Part shown: in pieces, positions 46,586 to 58,527 of the stretch
Position numbering within the stretch: the first letter of the stretch is position 1
Layout: every line of letters begins with the position of its first letter
Source: Siphonodentalium dalli
Taxonomy: Eukaryota > Mollusca > Scaphopoda > Gadilida > Siphonodentaliidae
Reading direction: 5' to 3'
Assembly: GCA_032622095.1 (NCBI GenBank)
Contig: CP136064.1
Span: 46,391,573 to 46,455,572 of the forward strand
DNA length: 64,000 nt
The notes under the pieces: generated by a model
Told to the model about the DNA's origin: nothing
The model's database searches: none
Seen by the model: the letters and a program-made list of their open reading frames with translations, nothing else
Program-made: the position numbers and the translations under genes

Positions 46586-48372
46586 GATTGCGCACGGTGA
46601 AAAGTAATTCCTTCGGTGTCGTGTGGAATACTCACCATTTTCAGATGTTTTATGTTACATGTATCTTAACAGTTTGTAGAAAAGGGTCGGCAACACACAT
46701 ATCGGTTGCTCTTCAAATGGCCACATTAACTTTATATAGCAATATTACCAAGGGTGGAAACAGATTTGTCTAGCTAGCTTTGGGCAGGGACAGCGGCTGA
46801 AATATTAGAAGTGGGAACATCTATAGACCTTAATAGTTGAAAAAATTGAGGTACCATGATGGGGGTGCGATGGCTGTTCTCGGACTTTATATTTTCGTCC
46901 TGTGTCAAGGATGGGTGTTCATTTGGAAATTCCATTGTACACCAACACTCCCTCGTCCAGGGTATCCGGGGACATCCAATCTCGATTTTAAAACATATAT
47001 ATAGCACCATGTACTTAAACTATACCTAATTATCGGTCCCTTCCATTTATACCAACTAAGCGGCTGAATTTAGGTGAACATATGACATTTGGTTTATAAC
47101 CAACACGCACTACTACATTGGTAAGTTAAGGATCAGGGGACCCCGAAGTTTTCTAAGAATTCACTCATGGAACATTATATGCGGCACTGTTGGCCAAATT
47201 AAATTGTTTAGACAACAAGGTGAACGCAAACCTCTTGAGCACACAAATGTCATGCGGTTCAAATAAGTTACATAATGTCATGGTAAATATTTGGGGTCCA
47301 CTGATTCTTAACGCAACGTAGCCTGAAATTATCAGTAACTGTTTCAACACGAAATGCCACCACCCCCGATTCGCCGCGTATGCGTGTACCTTCGCACAAA
47401 GATCGTTTATATATACGTTCTTTAGCCCAAGCCCGACAACTGTAACTCTTTAATTCCATTCATAATTAAAATCTAGGCCGCTGACATGGCTATCTCATTT
47501 CAACTCCATTGATCTTAAACCATCTCAATGGGTTAACAGTTGAGATTCCGTGACCGCATTACAAAGAACATGTACCCAGCTATAATCGCACTCACCATTA
47601 TCCACACGAAGAATCGTCGTGATCACGGCGTGAAAAATCCATAATGTGGCCTATGCAGTTGTAATCTAACAATGAACTTTTACAAAAATGGTATTATTGC
47701 CGTACTATAGAACCAGCTTAGCCAGTACTTTATCATTCCGTATTGCGAAGTTTTACATATTACAAAGCTGTAGCGTTCGAGTACTATGAAAACATGCAAA
47801 GTTGAAACTTTCAGGCCCCTTTTTCTCCACCAAATGCAAAGATTGTCCGGTCAAGTGGATTCCGGTATATAGATGGTTCGCCAAAAAAGATCATATAAGT
47901 CAATGTATTTTGCATATAAAGAGTTTTGGGCATATGTTGAGATTCAATCTACAATGAAAGAAATACACTGATAGAAATACAGTCGAATACTATAGAACAC
48001 AAAATATGTATTACAAAATTAGTAAATCACAAATTGACGCTGATATTACAAAAATTGTATTCTATAGTACAGGCCCCAGGATGTACATATTACCATTTTA
48101 GAGCGGCAACAAATTCCTAATTTAGCACATTCGTAGGCTGATGAAATAGCGCACTTCTGAGAAGGGTTTACCCCATCCACTGGGTGTTAAACATCTACAC
48201 ACAGGAGTGTTAATACCTTACCACCCGGATAGGCAACCAAACATATTAGATATGAAAAACTTATTGGAGTCAATCTTGACACACTTGATGTGAAAATTGA
48301 CACCCGGGAGTGGCAGTTGGTCGGTCAAAAGCTCTTCAGAACTTGTGTTTGTATAATGTTATTACCTCCGAC
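46586..48372. other. No gene supported
   Basis: Only a partial copy of the inverted-pair repeat near 47980-48075 (TAAATCACAAATTG, ATTGTATTCTATAGTA). Short frames at 46588-47459 lack splice context. Confidence 0.4.
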
Positions 48373-48948
48373 TTAAAGGGGTACTGTACGCCATTTTCAT
48401 TAAATTTCCGGTGACAACAACGATCTAATATCGATAATATATAGAAACATAAGTAATTTGAGTCGAAGATGTATTCTGTAAACGCTCAGGTTAATAGGCT
48501 ATCTTAAAATTTTATAATTTAAAAGTTAATAATTTGATATAAATTGAATTTATGACTGGAGCCATAAAATGGCGTCAATTAAATTACGAATTTACGTAAT
48601 CAGATAAAGTAATTGAGGGATACTGGTTTGTTAAATCGATCGCACACACGATCGCTTAAAATATTATGATGATACGGGGAGAACACTCAAGCCACTCACT
48701 GACTAGCGACGATACAATAACTTAAATGATTATATGGGACTAGTATGCATATAATATAACTTTTATTTGATTCATTTGGTTGAAAACTGTACAAAAATTA
48801 CTCGACAACGACAATTTGTATTTTTGCATTCCGGTAAATTTGTCATCCGTAACACTACTTCGTACTCAACATACTTTCAAATACCTTATTCTCCGACTCG
48901 GAGACTATAAAAAACAACAACAACATTTGGCGTACAGTACCCCTTTAA
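48373..48948. mobile_element. TTAA MITE (GGGGTACTGTACGCC family)
   Basis: Ends TTAAAGGGGTACTGTACGCC and GGCGTACAGTACCCCTTTAA, TTAA at 48373-48376 and 48945-48948, 576 bp. Confidence 0.85.
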
Positions 48949-49116
48949 ATGACATTTATCTGATCTTATATGTGGCAGAGTAGCACTCATGGAGCGCAAA
49001 GATATTACCTCCCTGGAGTGGCAACCTAGCACTTCAGAGAGGTACTTTTAGCTCTTGTTATATAAACACATGAACATAAAATACTTACACACGAAACTTA
49101 TATTCTTCTGACAAGC

Positions 49117-49486
49117 TTAAAGGGGTACTGTACGCCATTTTCAATAAATTCCCAGTGATAACAACGATCTAATATCGATAGTATATAGAAAACTAAGTAA
49201 TTTGAGTCGAAGATGTATTCTGTAAAATTTCAGGTTTATAGGTTATCTTAAAATCAAAGTTAATGATTTGATATCAATTTAATTTATGGCTGAAGTCATA
49301 AATTAAATTACGAATTTCCGTATACAAGACGTAATCAAAATAATTCACGGATAGTGGATTGGGCAAAACGTGGCATACACCCTCGTGTAAAAAATTATGT
49401 TGATCCTGGGCGTAAACTCAAGCCACTCACTGACTAGTGACTATAAAATGACTTAATGAGTACATGGGACTAGTATGCATATAATA
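49117..49486. mobile_element. Truncated TTAA MITE, same family
   Basis: Begins TTAAAGGGGTACTGTACGCC and follows the 48373 element through ACTAGTATGCATATAATATA, where the dispersed repeat at 49487 replaces its second half. Confidence 0.8.
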
Positions 49487-49800
49487 TAACTAACTCAAGT
49501 ATCGGAAACTATTCACACATAATGTACCTTTATTTATCAACTAAATCACTCACCAACTGACACAAATAGGCATTGCCATATCACTCGCATATATCATTAG
49601 AGTAATTTCCCTTAACAAAATCACAAATGTTTATATATGCGTTTATCGAACGGTGGTCGATAGTACTCGATTTGCCGTCTTTTTGTGATTTACAAGAAAT
49701 CGCGTTCGCTGTTAGATTACAGTGGTCTATAGTACTCGATACCTTCTGTGTGGCTCAAATAAGCCTGCTATTACACAAATTGTATTCTATAGTATAGACC
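49487..49800 (-). repeat. Dispersed repeat, inverted member of the pair
   Basis: Reverse complement of 46265-46585, similar over about 310 bp with scattered changes. It interrupts or replaces the end of the adjacent MITE. Confidence 0.8.
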
Positions 49801-50082
49801 GCTGAAGCGTCAGATATACAGTATCAGGATGAGTACCGAAAGTAAACACTTTTCTTTTCAAACATTAATTCTGCAATCAAGTCTTTCTCGCTTGCTATTA
49901 CGTGTGAGTGTATTCGTCTCGAGTGACGTTGAAATTATAAATTTCTGACTCCTTTCAGTGGACAATGACCCATACATATCTAATGAAAGCTTCAATATTT
50001 GAGGTCTTTGCAAATAATTATTGATAATACCTCTTGCGCTTTCGTCCGCGAAATATAAAAACAACCATCTGGAGTTTAACAC

Positions 50083-50805
50083 TCATATTAATGTTGCATG
50101 GCCACAAACTGCTTTGATGTGTTCATTTTTTATGTTATCTGATCCAGAACTCTTGCCATTTTTTAGCATATGGATTGCATTTAAGATATCATTTTCAGAA
50201 ATGGGTTTATCTAAATCGTCATTTTCTTGATTCAGCATGTTATCTGTTAATATGAAATCGTCACTTGATTCAAGATTATTATTTTTCAAGAAAGTATACA
50301 TATTTTCAATATCTACTTTTGTTTGAACTTTTGTTTGAACTCAAACAAAAGTAGATATTGAAATATGTGGTTAGATGTAGAGAAACCCTTTCGAAACCCT
50401 GCTTGATTCTTGTCTATACGGTCTTTGGATTCTGCATATCTACTCATTCTACTATTCAGAATTTTAGTAAAAACGTTTCCAAGACAACTCATAATGGTTA
50501 TGGGTCGATAATTTTCAGGTTTGGTCACCTTTATTCTTGTAGATGGGAACTACTATTCCTATGAGCCATTCGTCTGGTATGTTTCCTGTATAAAAAATGA
50601 GGTTAAACCATTTCACATATAAAGGGAGCATTATATTTATAGTTGCTTTGATGTGTTGCATTTAAGATGTCATTTTCAGAAATGGGTTTATCTAAGTCGT
50701 CATTTTCTTGATTCCGCATGTTATCTGTTAATATGAAATCGTCACTTGATTCAAGATTATTATTTTTCAAGAAAGTATACATATTTTCAATATCTACTTT
50801 TGTTT
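50083..50805 (-). pseudogene. LINE pre-RT and RT N-terminal fragments
   Basis: Reverse-strand frames read LDKPISENDILNAIHMLKNG (50301-50083) and, upstream in reading order, NYRPITIMSCLGNVFTKILN and DKNQAGFRKGFSTSNHI (50528-50313). These are the linker and first RT motifs of a non-LTR ORF2. The pre-RT block is present twice (50640-50805 and 50083-50330), once lacking the KNGKSSGSD part. Frameshifts separate the pieces. Confidence 0.7.
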
Positions 50806-51639
50806 GAAGCCAAAAACTCGTCTTTCCCTAAATGGTAACCTCATAGAAGCTGTAAATGAATATACATATCTGGGAATACCTTTAACGAAGGCGACCAATT
50901 TTAGTAAAGCTCGAAAACACAAAGCAACTGGTGCCATGTATAGATTGATTTATAAATCACGGGAAATGAATATCCCAATTGCACAAAAGATTGACCTATT
51001 TGGGAAGGTAGTTAAACCGATTATATTGTATGGCTGTGAAATATGGGGCTATCAAAATATTCAGGATTTCGAGAAACTCCAATTGAGATTTTTGAAATAC
51101 GTTTTAAATTTAAAACCGACTACACCAGATGTTATGGTATATGGTGAAACTGGAATGCATCCACATATACTAGACATAGATGTTCGTATGATCGCATACT
51201 GGGTGAGTGTTATCAATTCCGGAAGTGCAAAAATTAATGCTATTCTTTATAGGTTATTACTACAGCTGTATACGACGAACCAGTATATGCACCCATGGCT
51301 GAAACATGTTGAAAATATTTTAGATAACACTTATTTATAATATATATGGACTATACAAGGCACTTTGCAAATTAAGTCGAAGAATCTGTTTAAAAAGCAC
51401 TGACTGAGCAATATGTAATTGATTAGCGACAAAATATAAATACTATGAAGAAATGTTCACTCGATCGGCATATTAAGCACAAGTTCAATATTGAAACTTA
51501 TTTAAATCATGTATCCAGAAAAATGCAATATCTATTGTTCGCTTTCGGTGTCGAAACCACCGCCTCCCGATTAAAACAGGTTCATGGGGAAAAACAACAG
51601 ACCCTGGATCCTGATATTACTGTACTGCATGCAATGTAG
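50804..51639 (+). pseudogene. LINE ORF2 C-terminal fragment
   Basis: The frame 50804-51340 starts TRLSLNGNLIEAVNEYTYLG, the block following the RT palm in CR1/jockey-like ORF2 proteins, and includes KPIILYGCEIWGYQN and MVYGETGMHPHIL. A stop at 51338-51340 is followed in another frame (51445-51639) by HKFNIETYLNHVSRKMQYLL, the next conserved region, so a frameshift lies between. The terminal Cys/His motif is not recognisable. Confidence 0.7.
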
Positions 51640-51852
51640 CGGCAACTGGGGATGAATATCATTATTTATACCACGATCGCCTATCTTACTATATAAATAA
51701 AGCCATCTGTTTAAATTTTACATTTAATCAACACCTGTTGATTAAACGTGCGTACTGTTGACTAAAATTCGCAGAGTGGATTAAACTTTCTCAATACAAT
51801 TTGAACGGAAAAGTGTTTATCCATCGCATTGTAAAGATCGTGGCATAAACAA

Positions 51853-51993
51853 AATATACGCATATTGTTTCTGAATAACAAATTTAATCCACTCGTGGGA
51901 TTGGCGATTTACAACACTCGCTGAAGCTCGCGCTTAAATCGCCAATCCCACTCGTGGATTAAATTTGTTATTCAGAAACAATATGCGTATATT
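51853..51993. repeat. Near-perfect palindrome, 141 bp
   Basis: Arms of about 60 bp (AATATACGCATATTG, TCTGAATAACAAATTTAATC, CACTCGTGGGATTGGCGATT and complements) around CACTCGCTGAAGCTCGCGC. Looks like a hairpin MITE. Confidence 0.85.
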
Positions 51994-52439
51994 CTATATA
52001 TGTTTAATTGTGGGAGAACGGAATCACTGAGGCGACGTTTCTTACCTTTATCCCTAAGGGCGCGTACACATGAAGCTGCAAGAAAATATCTGCAAGAAAA
52101 TATCAGGTACAATTGTACGCTGATATTTTCTTGCTACAAAGATTACGCCCGTGAGAAAGCGACGGGTTATATGGCGTTGATTGAGCTCAATGTGACTAGC
52201 GTTAGTCGTGTTTGTTGAAGTGAATTACTGCGGACAAACAACCTATAGTCCATATCGAATATTCGTCCATAATTCCATTTGCATCCCCTTGCACCTCAGT
52301 GCTCTTAGGCCTAATATTAGACCATGGTTCGGCACGGTGTGCCGAAAATTTTGTAATCTTAACAAGAAAATAGCAAAATCCTACCATCTAGACTATCCTC
52401 AAGCATTCCTAGAGTTGGATATTCAAACCTGACACCACA

Positions 52440-52880
52440 CTTAGGTTGGAAAATTTACAACTGATGACAATTCCAATGATAATGTTGACCAAATGTATGA
52501 CAATATTGTTTTCTTAAATTAACTAGCAGTTTTTTACTTTTGACTGACCACGGGGGAGGGACCAGGACACAAGCTTTCCAAGTGTTGGAAGTTTCCAACC
52601 TGTCACTCCCCTGAGGTTGGAAAGTTTCCAACTGATAACCATTTCAGACCATATTTTTTTTACCAAAAATAGGAAAATATGCAAATATTGGTCCAAAAAA
52701 CAATTAATCCCCCCCCCCCCCAAGATTGTTTTTGAAAATCAAACTACAAGAAAATTTCAACCTATTGTTGGTGTGAAATTTCCAACTAATGTTTTGGCAG
52801 GTATGAAATTTCCAACTGTTGAACAATTTGACCAAAGTTGGGGGTGAGAAACCCCCAACCCCCCCCCCCCGGCCCACCCT
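52440..52880. repeat. GTTGGAAA / TTTCCAAC word cluster with C runs
   Basis: AGGTTGGAAAGTTTCCAACT and related words occur about ten times on both strands in 420 bp, with C runs at 52709-52720 and 52859-52871. No gene. Confidence 0.6.
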
Positions 52881-53412
52881 GTCACAACCAATATAACATG
52901 GAAATACGTAGTATGTTGAAACAGACGGTACTATTGATGGATCATAACTAGAGTGCTTGAATTGTTACAATCATATCCCCGCCAGATTAGTTAACGGATT
53001 GTCAGAGTGCTAATTTTGGACAATTATTTCATTGTTTATTTACATTGATTTGACTCTATCAGATGTGTGGTTCGTTTCTATAGTATTCGCGTTAGGTTCG
53101 TTTCTTTGTTAGATTAGGCTTTCTCTAAATTACAACATTTCTTTGTATTAATCAGCTGGCTATTCTTATGCAACTTGCTAATTCTTGACCAAGCAAGTGC
53201 CCAAGCATGTGCTCATTAATTACCATTCATCGCACGTATTCTAAGCTTTACTTTTAATAATAACTTATTTGTCAAACTGCTAATGCCATTGTAGTGATCG
53301 GATATTTTATATGCAAATCTGTTAATCTAATCTCGCGTCGTTAATTCACACCTGTTATTGCTTTGTACATGTATATAAGAATTTGTAAAACTGTGAAAAC
53401 GGGTTTCATGTA

Positions 53413-55274
53413 AAACGGGTTTCATGCCAGGACAAAGTACATCTCATCAACTCATAGATCTATATAATCACCTGAGCAAATCTCTCGACAATGGCTTATA
53501 TACGTGTTCTACTTTCTGTGATATATCGAAGGCATTCGAGAGAGTTTGGCACAGTGGATTGGTACATAAACTGTCTAGTTATGGCGTGCGAGGGAAACCA
53601 TTGAAATGGATAGAAAATTATCTAAGAAACCGCCAGCAGCGCGTATTAGTAAACGACAGCTTTTCTGATTATGAGATCATCCCAGCGGGAGTCCCTCAAG
53701 GCTAAATTTTAGGACCTTTTCTATTTTTAGTTAACATAAATGACCTACCTGACAACATCAGTTCCGTGACCAGAATGTACGCCGACGATACTTGTCTTAC
53801 AAATAGCCACCACGATCTGAATGAGTTGGCACGGATTATGAATATGGACCTTGAAACCATAGCAACATGGTCAAAAAATTGGCTGGTCAGCTTTAATCCC
53901 TCAAAAACAATGGGCATGTCATATTCATTGATTGGCACCTCTGGTGATATCCCTAATTTAACTTTTAATAGTGACACAATATCATTTGTTGAGACACACA
54001 AACACCTTGGTCTTGAGCTCCAATCAAATATGTCGTGGAACAATCATATAAATGCAACTATAAAGAGAGTAGCATCCCGCTTATCACAACTTAGAAAATT
54101 TTAATTCCAACTCGACAGGAAGACATTAGAAAATATATATAAAACATATATACTGCCTCTATATGATTACTCGGATGTAGTCTGGGCATGCGCGCCAAAA
54201 TATCAATTGGATAAACTTGACCGATTACACATTGATGCAGCCAGAATTGTCAGCGGCCTCACGCGTTCAGTATCAGATACAGACATTATGACAGAAGTCG
54301 GCTGGCCCTCGCTAAGAAAAAGGCGCGAACTTCATAAATTACAAACTATGTATATCATTGTAAATCAGAGGGCCCCTACTTACCTCACTAAAATAATACC
54401 ACCCAGGATAGCCGATATATCCGAGTATGAATTCAGAAACCCCGAAATTTTTTACACATACTTCAGCAATACCGAGCACTACAAAAAGTCATTTTTTCCC
54501 TCAACAATAAAAGCGTGGAACGACATGCCTTCCGCAATAACAGAAGCTCCGACGATTTTCGATTTTAAAGATTATCTTAGAATAATTGATCCCACCGCTA
54601 GACCTCCAATATATTTCTATACAGGTCGTAGGAAATATAATGTATTGCACGCCAGACTAAGAAACTATTGTAGTGATCTTCAGTCTGACAAATTTCAGAA
54701 TTATATTGCAGGAAGCCCACGTTGTACGTGCGGCAACCAGTGTGAAGATGCCTATCACTACTTCTTTATGTGTCCCCACTACCAGTCAGAACGAACTGAG
54801 ATGTTTCATATGCTACACAGAGAAGGAATTAAATTAACGCACATGAACAATCTACTTGCTGGCCTCCCGAATGCTCATAACAAACAAAATGTGAAATTGT
54901 TCAAAATAGTCCAGCATTTTATCGCGGAGACTAAACGTTTCTAGTTAAATTTCAAGATAAGAAATTAGTTTATCAATTATCACATGTTTTCCTTTCGCCT
55001 CACCATAGAATGCAACTCGGCGTTGGCACCCCCCCCCCCCCCCGCCAATCAATCTTACTGACTCACTCATCCTTCCTCAATGATTTGTTACAATCTGCCA
55101 TCATCACCTTTCTCATTCACCACGTGCAGCTGTAAATAAGTTACTTATTGTGCCATTTTGATAAACAAATTGTTTGTATCAATGTATACCGAAGAGGGGC
55201 TCATTAAGTTTTGTAACTTGTGCCCCAATCCATTTTGTATTATACTACAAATAAAATATGTTTAAAAAAAAAAA
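53413..55274 (+). mobile_element. 5'-truncated LINE with poly-A tail
   Basis: Contains the ORF2 remnant 53424-54944, a 3' untranslated part with a C run (55029-55043), AATAAA at about 55251 and poly-A at 55264-55274. The start is marked by a doubled AAACGGGTTTCATG (53398 and 53415). No target duplication could be defined by eye. Confidence 0.75.
53424..54944 (+). pseudogene. LINE reverse transcriptase, two nonsense mutations
   Basis: One continuous frame encodes most of a CR1/jockey-like RT and the ORF2 C-terminus. In order: TSHQLIDLYNHL, FCDISKAFERVWH (RT motif with catalytic Asp), IIPAGVPQG, YADD (catalytic, 53778-53789), the FNPSKTMGMSYS region, LGLELQSNMSWNNHI, and a CTCGNQCEDAYHYFFMC Cys/His motif near the end. 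Stops at 53703-53705 (TAA inside GVPQG-stop-ILGP) and 54102-54104 interrupt it without shifting frame, so only point mutations killed it. The endonuclease domain is missing. It is a different lineage from the copies at 18638 and 50804. Confidence 0.85.
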
Positions 55275-55790
55275 TCAAGGTGAACACATATCACCAATTG
55301 GCGGTAAAATATCAGCGCGCTGCCTTCGTCTGATATTTTCCGGTATTATTTATTTCATTGGTCAAGTAAGTCACATGGGGCATACCTGATATTTTCTTGC
55401 TGGCCATGTGTACGCGCCCTTACTCAGTCACCAAATTTATACAATCTGGGGCAAATAATGAATACAACAAATGCTGTACAACTTCACAAATTAGGAGAAT
55501 TTATACGAGCCCTAACTACACTGCTTGGTTCACCGCTCACCCACCCACCCCCATCCAATTCATAACTGTTTACTGGATAATTCATGCATGTATCACCAAC
55601 GCCAGTTCCTTGATTCAAGATTATTAATATTTTGACCTCTTATGTCACATATATGTGTTTATATGAGCGAATACAAGATTTAGATTTAAAAGATTTAGAT
55701 TAGACCAGTCTAAAAGCCGGGTATTAAAATATCTTCACGGCCCTGTGGATAAGCGTCATGACGACGGCCCTGGGCAGTCATGAACTAACG
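55275..55790. other. MITE end and upstream region of a gene
   Basis: Up to 55420 this is the right arm of the TA-flanked MITE. Beyond it lies unassigned sequence immediately upstream of the TATA box; a duplicated AAGATTTAGATT occurs at 55674-55700. Confidence 0.4.
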
Positions 55791-55792
55791 GC

Positions 55793-55800
55793 TATATAAA
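55793..55800 (+). promoter_or_regulatory. TATA box of secreted-protein gene
   Basis: TATATAAA lies about 100 bp before the predicted start codon at 55897, which leaves room for a transcription start near 55820-55830 and a short 5' untranslated region. Confidence 0.5.
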
Positions 55801-55896
55801 CTACGAAATCTCTAAAGTTTGGAGCAGAAGCCTATTGCTTTACTTACAGATAAAGGAACGATATCGTCAGAAGTCGTCACCATTCTACACCCAATT

Positions 55897-55911
55897 ATGA
55901 AGGAATTCAAT
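55897..55911 (+). CDS. First coding exon (signal peptide start)
   Basis: ATG opens a five-codon stretch MKEFN ending exactly at a strong donor GTAAGTTCAT, phase 0. A TATA box lies about 100 bp upstream. Joined in frame to the exon at 62755, it gives a classic signal peptide: a charged start followed by a hydrophobic core. The intron would be about 6.8 kb and contain several MITEs and a giant foldback. An alternative reading has an upstream acceptor (TTTACTTACAG at 55849) with a longer open frame, so the exon might be internal. Confidence 0.55.
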
Positions 55912-56198
55912 GTAAGTTCATATAATCACACTCTGTAATAACTTATATGATGTTCGGTGCCACGTCCCGTTCTCGGTATTTATATGTCCCGTTCTCGGTG
56001 TGAATGTGTTCAACTCTGTGGAGTTTCAACAGAAATGGAGCGTACTTCAAAGTATTTAATTTATTTCTCCACGTTATCAATCAGGCCAGATATTCCATCA
56101 TATCGTTATCGATAAAAATGGAGCGTATATATATCGTGTTTATATGAACAAGTACACATCTATGGAATGTATATTCAAACACTGGATAAAGTCAAGAC

Positions 56199-56674
56199 AG
56201 GTACTCAATCCGATCAGACGGTCCCCATACCATCAATATACAACAACAACAACACCAGCAACAACAACATTTCTTTAAAAATACGCCTTTATTTATCAGA
56301 ATCGATTTATTGCAACAAAATAATGCTAACAACTATCAACTATGGTATCAAATTTCCCAAAACTTGTTATTTATCAACATTTTGTTCATCAAAATATGGC
56401 CGTATTATCACTAAAGTATCACGAAATTTGACCGTATTACCACTTGATTTTGGAGTAATCCATCTTCATCCGCAATTTTTTCCGAGACCCTCCGTTTGAC
56501 CACGTGTTTCTGGGCCACTTTTTATTACACATCTCGAGAAATAACAAACTTCAAAAATCGATATCTGATAACTGAGCTTTGATGGGTGGGTCCTCGACTC
56601 GAATCAAATATTTGTTACACCGAAGCCAAAGAAATAGTAATTTAGGAGCGTCTGATCGGATTGAGTACCTTTAA
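56199..56674. mobile_element. TTAA MITE with GGTACTCAATCCGA ends, second copy
   Basis: Left AGGTACTCAATCCGATCAGA, right TCTGATCGGATTGAGTACCT ending TTTAA. The left TTAA is absent (preceded by AAGAC), so this end is eroded. Interior pairs as in 28103-28525. Confidence 0.8.
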
Positions 56675-57410
56675 AGTGTCATTATTTTATTTTATCGGCA
56701 TCACCGCAAGATGATTTTCACATTTTGTTTCACGGTGTTAATCTGGCCCGCACGATTCAACACCCAACATATAAAAGTGGTATTTGAAGAAGATTTGAAC
56801 ATTTATTTCAATCTAAAATTTACAACTCTGCAGCTCTCCATGGGTACGGAATATTTACAACGGTAGGGACTTTGATGTACAAATAGATGCTCAAATCTAC
56901 ATTTATGTGCTTGGTGTCGAATAGTGTAAGCATGGTTAAAGCCATCCAACAATAAAATGAGTGATAACCCTTGTGACCACGCCAATAAAAGAAAATAATG
57001 AAACTGTTTCCAGTGTTTTGTGCGACAGTTTTCTCATAATTACACGGTATCCGCGCTTCAAGTCAAGTCAAGCCAAATTGTTTATTCAAATAAACCACAA
57101 TCGTGGTATAAACTCTGAAAAAAAGAAATAAAAAAATTATACAGAGGCGTCCCTGCAAGACAGATGTATGTAAGTTGTTAACAGTTGCAAATAGATAATT
57201 AAGTAGCAATTAAACAAATTCGTCAAAAATAAATGTAAATATACCGGAAAGTGAAAATATAATATTCATAAATGCATTATATACATGTTTATGGTTAGCA
57301 ATAGGACTGCACATATGGCCGAATTGATAACGTTGAGAAATAATATAATTACTTTGAACGAACGAACGAATATTTTATTATATAGTGACATGTGTGAATA
57401 GTATATCAAA
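56675..57410. other. Intronic sequence, no exon seen
   Basis: Includes an A-rich stretch at 57115-57140 preceded by TTTATTCAAATAAACCACAA, possibly an old reverse-oriented retrotransposon end. Confidence 0.35.
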
Positions 57411-57414
57411 CATA

Positions 57415-58065
57415 TATATCACATACATGTGATAACAATATGTACACGTATCACAGTAGCGATGGCATAGTAGGTGTGACAATTGATTATGGTGGAGTTT
57501 GGTGACAATTGGTCCGTCATAATTCTGTGCCATAGCTATCCATGTCGCCCGCTGATTTTCCGCACAATGAGTCGACTGGACCAATTAACCATTGCTTTTC
57601 ACCAAGTTGATCTCTACTCATTACGTTTTGCTAAATTGTATTCACGACGATATATATAATTGCACGATAGATCGTCCAGAATTGTGTTTGACCATCGCCT
57701 GGTGGCAATTCCTCATTGACTCACATATCATTATTGTGGTACGTTTTTTATATGATCGCAATGCATGCATGTTTATCTACTTACATTAATTTCATTAGTA
57801 AGAACAATCATGGCTGTTAAGATGGGTTATTCATTAAGTTATCAAGTGGACTTGTGTGTTAGCATGCAAAATATAACACTGCGTGTTGAGTAAAGATCAA
57901 CATCGACAAGCCTCATATATTTCTTTATTGCCTCAATCTGGGGAGAGCTTGGTAGACTCATTGTGCGAATTTTCAGAGGGCGACATGTCTTGCTATGGCA
58001 TATTAATTATGACAACCAATTTTCACCATAATAAATTGTCACACCTACTATGCCATCGCTACTGT
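57415..58065. repeat. Imperfect inverted repeat, ~650 bp span
   Basis: ACGTATCACAGTAGCGATGG and TAGGTGTGACAATT at 57446-57490 pair with ATTGTCACACCTACTATGCC and CATCGCTACTGTGGTACGTG at 58035-58070; TGTCGCCCGCTGATTTTCCG pairs with CGAATTTTCAGAGGGCGACA. Probably a foldback-type MITE. Confidence 0.65.
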
Positions 58066-58527
58066 GGTACGTGTGTCCGCAGCCAATGTCAAGGAAAACA
58101 AAAACAAACACACACACACCCGGTCAATGAGGCATATTAGTCACGTTAAACAAAATAATAAGGAACACCGTTGTGCAAAACTGTAATTACTTTGAAGGAC
58201 GCTCCATTTTGTGTTGAAATTCGGCAGCGTTGAAAAAAATGGTCACCGAAAACTGGACATATAATTACTGAGAACGGAACAAATGTCAATTGAAGAAAAC
58301 CCGACGTACTATGATTTGAAGATTCTCCATTCGATTTAGAGAACTTCCAAGTCACAAAGCAGTTTCAAAGTGATAAGTTTATTTCCAATATCATAAATTG
58401 TTTTCACAACGAAGCCCTTTATGTTGTATGTTTCTAAAAATGAGACCATTAAAGACATATTAAGTGCTTATTTCACTACTTCAAACTGAAAATTTACGAC
58501 CATTTGAAGAATGCATTATTAAACTAG
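58066..58527. other. No gene seen
   Basis: Intronic, AT-rich, CACACACACAC microsatellite at 58107. No exon supported. Confidence 0.35.

Larger units (their letters stand above)
49858..51640. mobile_element. Rearranged, 5'-inverted LINE
   Basis: A CR1/jockey-like ORF2 in three pieces. Reverse strand 50805 to about 50350 holds the pre-RT and first RT motifs. Reverse strand 50330 to 50083 is a second copy of the pre-RT block. Forward strand 50804 to 51640 is the C-terminal part. The switch from reverse to forward falls at about 50803. An inverted 5' piece followed by a sense 3' piece is what twin-primed reverse transcription leaves; the extra pre-RT copy needs a further event. Confidence 0.65.
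52057..55420. mobile_element. TA-flanked MITE split by a LINE insertion
   Basis: Ends AGGGCGCGTACACATG and CATGTGTACGCGCCCT, followed inward by CAAGAAAATATC and its complement, with TA on each outer side (52055-52056, 55421-55422). A TA duplication suggests a Tc1/mariner-type or similar system. The LINE at 53413-55274 lies inside; removing it leaves about 1.5 kb. Confidence 0.7.

Noticed and set aside
55849-55911. A 63-bp internal exon read in phase 1 from the TTTACTTACAG acceptor
   Set aside because: Possible, but a start codon 15 bp before a phase-0 donor plus a TATA box and an exact signal-peptide fit with 62755 explains the data better. Transcript data would decide.
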